The notes below the pieces were generated by a model that was not told where the DNA came from, ran no database searches, and saw nothing but the letters and a program-made list of their open reading frames with translations. From Drosophila miranda (taxonomy: Eukaryota; Arthropoda; Insecta; Diptera; Drosophilidae): DNA of 64,000 nucleotides. Both the position numbers and the translations under genes were made by a program. The stretch lies in contig NC_046674.1 in NCBI RefSeq assembly GCF_003369915.1, positions 3,968,001 to 4,032,000 of the forward strand. Reading direction: 5' to 3'. Positions 59,583-64,000 of the stretch are shown here, one piece after another (position 1 is the stretch's first letter; each line of letters starts with the position of its first letter).

Positions 59583-59985
59583 GTAAGCATTGTGCTGCTG
59601 AACATCTGCAATGGTATCTCCCAGAACACCATTTACGGCATCATGGCCTTGATGCCTATCAAGTACACGGTCGCTGTGGTCATTACTTCACATTCTTCGA
59701 CCCGAAGAATACATTTTCCATCTATTAGCTGGATGTTTCCTACTGGCAGCTCTTCAAAAAGGCCTTCCCCCAGCTCTTCAACATCAGTCTGACGTTCTTT
59801 CTGACACTCTTGGTTTTCCCGGCCATCCATGGCTGGCCTTTCTATCTCCAAGGACTACAACACCTTTTTCGGATGGCTCTGCGGCTAGTGTTCATTACCC
59901 TGTTCATGTGCATCTATATACCGCCAGATATGACCAGGACCCTCGAAGTGTAATTCCCTAATAAGTGGGGCATTGTCGTCCATAT
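59583..59985 (+). pseudogene. equilibrative nucleoside transporter (ENT) pseudogene fragment
   Basis: Two frames of one ENT-family protein are visible. The first (59584-59690) reads LLNICNGISQNTIYGIMALM then PIKYTVAVV, matching the transmembrane segment before the ENT central loop. A gap of tens of residues and a frameshift follow. The second frame (from 59693) reads FFDPKNTFSIY, a TAG stop, then YWQLFKKAFPQLFNI, FFLTLLVFPAIHGW and FRMALRLVFITLFM, ending in a second stop (59951) before FPNKWGIVV. Order and spacing fit the ENT C-terminal half apart from the deletion. Two stops, a frameshift and a deletion make it non-functional. It stops close to a dispersed repeat copy. ENTs carry nucleosides across membranes; which family member was the parent is not clear. 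Confidence 0.8.
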
Positions 59986-59992
59986 ATCGGAT

Positions 59993-60152
59993 CATTATTA
60001 TAGCCAAAGGGAACAAATGAAATTGCAGTGGCTACGATAGCGATCATCATCTCTCTTTCTCACACACACGCACTCTTCACCGTGCAGTGTGCGCTTACTG
60101 GCGGAGGGGAACCATACTGACTGAGTATCGGGTGTAAATGTAGATTCGCGGG
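59993..60152 (-). repeat. dispersed repeat copy 2 (obscura-group type)
   Basis: Read on the minus strand, this matches 2848-3180 in order: CCGCG..TCTAC..CCCGATACTCA, cctccgccag, gcgcacactgcacg, gaagagtg, gccactgcaattt and ggctataata. It is shorter than copy 1 and abuts the ENT pseudogene. Confidence 0.65.
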
Positions 60153-63100
60153 CCTAGCTGCGGGTTACAATGTTATCGCTCGTTTTTTATGGGGAGACAC
60201 AGAGGGAGATCCTGTGGCCATGATTAGACATGAATCGGAATGGGGCCTTTGATGGAATTGTTGTATTCTATTCTCAACTTCTCAATTTATGCCAATTTAT
60301 TTTAATTATCCAGCTTTAATGCTTAATTAGCGCTTAATTACACACGAGCAATCTGTAATTAGTGGCATAGAACTTTACTTTTCTTTTTAGTTTATTTTTT
60401 TTCGGACTTGAAGATTAGACTATTTAAATGTATATATTTTTGAGTAGATTATCAAAAGCGACAGCTGCTTGACAACATGACCTACCTCAGCCTATTTTAA
60501 TTTAGAAAGAACACGATAAATAAAAATATCGTAACACCTGAGCGAATTTATCATATGCCAATTACAATACGAGTGCGAGTATGAGTACTCGTATATTTGT
60601 GATATAATAATTGGCTGCTGTGTGAATCGAATTTGAATGTGTTAATAGTTTGCGGGTAGAACAGCAGCTGGAGACAGAGACAGAACCGTGGACTCGGACT
60701 TGGCAACAATTAGCGGCAGCTGATCGGATGTAGGCGATATAGAATGGACTCGTGGGAACGCCCACGTTGCGGCTCAATTAAAATGAAATTAATATGAAAT
60801 CAGAACGATAAGGGTTGATGAATCGAAACTTGAATGCCCTCGCAGGTGCGCTGCACTGCGCTGATCACTAAGATCATTTAAACTGATGCACTTATTCGAG
60901 TAAATTATAATCGTAAGTATACTAAGCTTGGCTGTCGTTTGATGAACTGAAACACGTGGAATTTTTATGGGAGGAAGTGTTTATGTGAGTATTTTTTGTG
61001 TAAGGGTTTTCACTGATGCGATTGAATGGGTAAGAAATCAACTAAACATAACTGAAATGATTTTTTTAAGGCATGTTCTATAGTTCCTAAGGGGAAATCC
61101 TATATCATTCACAAGCTTCATGGATCAATGGCTATACCCTGCCTGACACTTGCTATAGTTAATGACATCTGCTGATATATCTCCATTATGGCATTTATTT
61201 TATAAGAAAATGAAACAAATGAGCCTTCAGCGGAGTTCAGCTTGGATCTAAGGTTAGTTGGCAGGCATTTATCAACTCTAGTTGGCTTTTGTTGGATTGG
61301 GGCTGCAATGACTGATTTGGGTCAGACTTCAAAGGCTGGCTGGCTACGGCACCAGGGCTACTTTGTACTGTATTTGATGGGTGTAAACATTTGCACTTGA
61401 TTCAATTGCAAAGCAACTCGACTTGCGAGGCGCTGGAATGGCGTGGCGTGGCGTGGAATGGAGTGGATTACGTGCCGTTTGGTAAGTCCGGCTGCCAGGC
61501 ACTCGAATACTCGTACGTTCATAAAGTTCTTTGGTCGTTTTGGTCTTCTGTCAAGGTCACTGAGCAAATGGGTTAGGGTTGCAGGAAACGCTCTGGGACA
61601 GAGTCAGCGTCGGGCAGAGGTTTGTTGAACCGGCGACGACGCTGCTGGCTTCAGGCTAATTGCCGGAAGCCCAATGCACTTTGCAATTAAACACTTTTCA
61701 TTAATTGTTGAAGTTTTTTACACCTGCCAAGAAGAAAATAAAGACAAGAATTAAGCTGCCAGCAGTAGCAGCAGCAGCAGAAGCAGAAACACGTTTCATT
61801 TACAGCCAGATTTGGCTAATTAAAGCCGCATAAAACCGAAAACCGAAAAGAAAAAAAAAACCCAAAATAAAAGCCAAGGTTAGCTTCGCGTTGGCTTTGA
61901 CAGTAGCCAAAGGAATTAACTAGAACATGTCTACGGCGCCAGATTTGTGTGTGGTATTTGGCTTTGGCTAATCGAAAATCAAAGTCAATGACTTACAGCG
62001 TGCATGGCCAAATTCTGCTTTGGGTTTTGGTTTTGGCTTTGGCTTTGGGCTTGGGTTTTGGCATTCTGGCCGCCATTTTTTCGTGCCAATTAGTTGCAAT
62101 TCAAACTTGAGTCTTGAACTTTTCAAAAGACACTAACATACTTAGCTGGCACTCGATGCTGGAACTGGTAGCTGCTACTGCCACAGCTACTGGCCACAGC
62201 TATCGGTAATCGTAATCTGAATGCCACGGGGAAACTGGAGGTGTGAATATCTTGCAGCCAAACCGTTAGCCAGCTCACTGCACACTACTCTGTGTGGCTC
62301 TGGTCCGAAGGCGCACCTGTTGGCCAATTCTAATTTAAATGATCGCTTCGCGCATTAATAATTGCAATAGATCTCGGTCTAATTAGAGTACGAACAGGTT
62401 TCCCTCCCCCCTTTCCCTTTCCCCAAATGGGGGAAGGTGTTGGGGTGTGTGTTTACCCAGGGGTTGTCTGCAACACATTTGCATGAGAGCTACAACAGCT
62501 GGTCTCATGAATATGGAAAAAATGTTTAGCATATGAATGGCGGGGTGGGCGTGAGACTATATTTAGACATAAATTAATCTTCCTAATCGAATAGAGGCAG
62601 TCCCTAAAATGAGAGCACTTCTGACCCCCCAATTTCAATCAATGAATATCCTTAACACCTTTTAGACCTTCATTTAACCCTACAATTGACCTTCAATGTA
62701 GTCGAATAGCATGCAAAGCTCCTTCCAGAACACTTAGTGTCGTACGATCCATAATTAAAAGTTATTACAGCACCAATTGGCCAGACAATTACGCCACCAG
62801 TACCAGCACCAGCCCAGCTGCACTAAACAGACTGCTAAACAGTTCAAACAACTCGACTCGGAATTCGAGACATGGAAACGACACCTGGCCCAGATAAGTG
62901 CCAGTAGCCAGCAGACCAGAGCCAGCTAAGGGCCAGCTTTAGCTTCAGCTATAGCATGATAGATAGACCACTTTCGATCATAAATTAAAATTAGAATTTT
63001 AAATGCAAGGCTAATTAAAAATAATGAAAATACTTGGGCGAAAACCTGTGAGATTTCATGCCCCGAGCTGTTGCCGTGGCCGTCATTTTGCTGCTAGACA

Positions 63101-64000
63101 ATTGCAAGAAAATTGTGCATATAATTTCCCATTAGCAGAGTCGCCTCAAGCCGACCAGCCGGCGAGCCATCGGGTCTGCCCGATGACGTTGTTATCGCTG
63201 CCAGGTGGCTTGAGTTGACTTCGCCTGTCCACTAGGGCGTATGAGCGATAATGACTGAATAGTGCCTGCCGCGCGCGAGCAACAGCGGCCCGGTCCGGCA
63301 CGGCACGCGATTCATTCGATTTAGAGTCAATTTGTTATGGATTTTGCGCATCATTATTCCATTCATGAGTATGTGGAGCGTCTGCCAATGTCAATATTTC
63401 GGTTTTAGTTGGTCAAATACGAGTACATCGGGAAACAGAGTCGGAGACAAAAAGAGAGCTGACGCAATGTCAACAGAGTCCACTGTGAGATGATTGCGCT
63501 GTTTGTCATCGCTGTAGGTACATCCATATGATGATTGGTGGAGGAGAGCCTAGAGCCAAAAGTTTTAAGTAGATTTACACGCTTCACTGGCCCACTTGTT
63601 GACTCTGGCTAATTAAAAGTAAGTCGTGCACACGCGCCTTCGTGCCGGAAGTTTTCCCAGAGTTGGGGGAAGAGAGACAAAGGTCGGTCCGTCACTTGGA
63701 CCGGGAATGAAGTTTCTGGGAATTTGTTGATCTGGCCAAGATTTTATGGAAATTTTTGTGTGCGTTATTAACATATTATTGGGCGTTTATTTGAATGAGA
63801 CACATGCGGGAATCTTAGATGCAAATATCTCCATACGCAAAGAAACTAAGCGAATTGTTTACGTAGTGAGTTAGTGACTGTGATTTGTACGGAATAACAG
63901 TCATAAAATCTTAATCTTATTATAAATTAAATCATTTTTGCAACACAATTTTTGATTTATTTAGTTTATTTTATTAGATGGATTTCTTCTAGCGATGTCG
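60153..64000. other. gene-free DNA right of ple
   Basis: No gene, RNA gene or promoter can be supported. A G- and T-rich stretch of GGTTTT and GGCTTT units lies at about 62021-62060, and a short AGC run near 61765. The open frames are short and without family features. Confidence 0.5.

Noticed and set aside
59502..59792. 96-codon frame as a functional small gene
   Set aside because: The ENT similarity jumps to another frame after 59690 and meets two stop codons, so it is a pseudogene.
62021..62060. Telomere-like GGTTTT run as a G-quadruplex element
   Set aside because: It is short and mixed with GGCTTT units, and gives mostly two-G tracts. It is an ordinary simple-sequence patch in gene-free DNA.
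1..64000. CRISPR arrays, operons, ribosome binding sites, tRNA or rRNA genes
   Set aside because: The DNA is eukaryotic with spliced genes. No regularly spaced repeats, cloverleaf pattern or rRNA-like sequence was recognised.

Overview
The window is nuclear DNA of a fruit fly, genus Drosophila. Short introns with GT..AG ends, glutamine-repeat coding tracts, TATCGATA (DRE-type) promoter motifs and the gene order all fit the D. melanogaster 65C region of Muller element D: Rsph3, Ist1, Sbds, velo, dikar, ple. A dispersed repeat present in two opposite-facing copies (about 2848-3320 and 59993-60152) looks like one I recall from obscura-group flies, so a D. pseudoobscura-type species is the best guess. 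This comes from reading alone; no database search was possible.

Layout. 1-4374: gene-free, with repeats. 4375-10561 (+): radial spoke protein 3 gene (Rsph3), with a long first intron holding a separate or alternative first exon at 6653-7603. 10101-16480: a recent tandem duplication. Copy A runs 10101-13555 and copy B 13556-16480. The unit held the Rsph3 tail, the intergenic promoter and all of Ist1 except its last 28 codons. The result is intact Rsph3, then a new in-frame Ist1::Rsph3 chimera (11932-14016), then intact Ist1 (14857-16566). Copy A also carries a 5'-truncated non-LTR retrotransposon (11330-11852) between promoter motifs and start codon. 16636-17458 (-): Sbds, a ribosome maturation factor, convergent with Ist1. 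18665-25277 (+): velo, a SENP6/7-type SUMO protease. 28113-39832 (+): dikar, a very large CECR2-type bromodomain protein. 39833-53180: dikar 3' UTR and a long gene-free stretch upstream of ple. 53646-57632 (+): ple, tyrosine hydroxylase, with two alternative acidic exons. 57633-64000: ple 3' UTR, a broken nucleoside-transporter pseudogene (59583-59985) and gene-free DNA.

The genes are not one pathway: sperm axoneme (Rsph3), ESCRT-III/membrane scission (Ist1), 60S ribosome maturation (Sbds), SUMO removal (velo), chromatin reading (dikar) and dopamine synthesis (ple). All spliced models given here keep reading frame across every junction and have lengths divisible by three. The most notable item is the young chimeric gene. 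It keeps the ESCRT-binding Ist1 domain, loses the C-terminal VPS4-binding motif and gains 153 residues of a flagellar protein.
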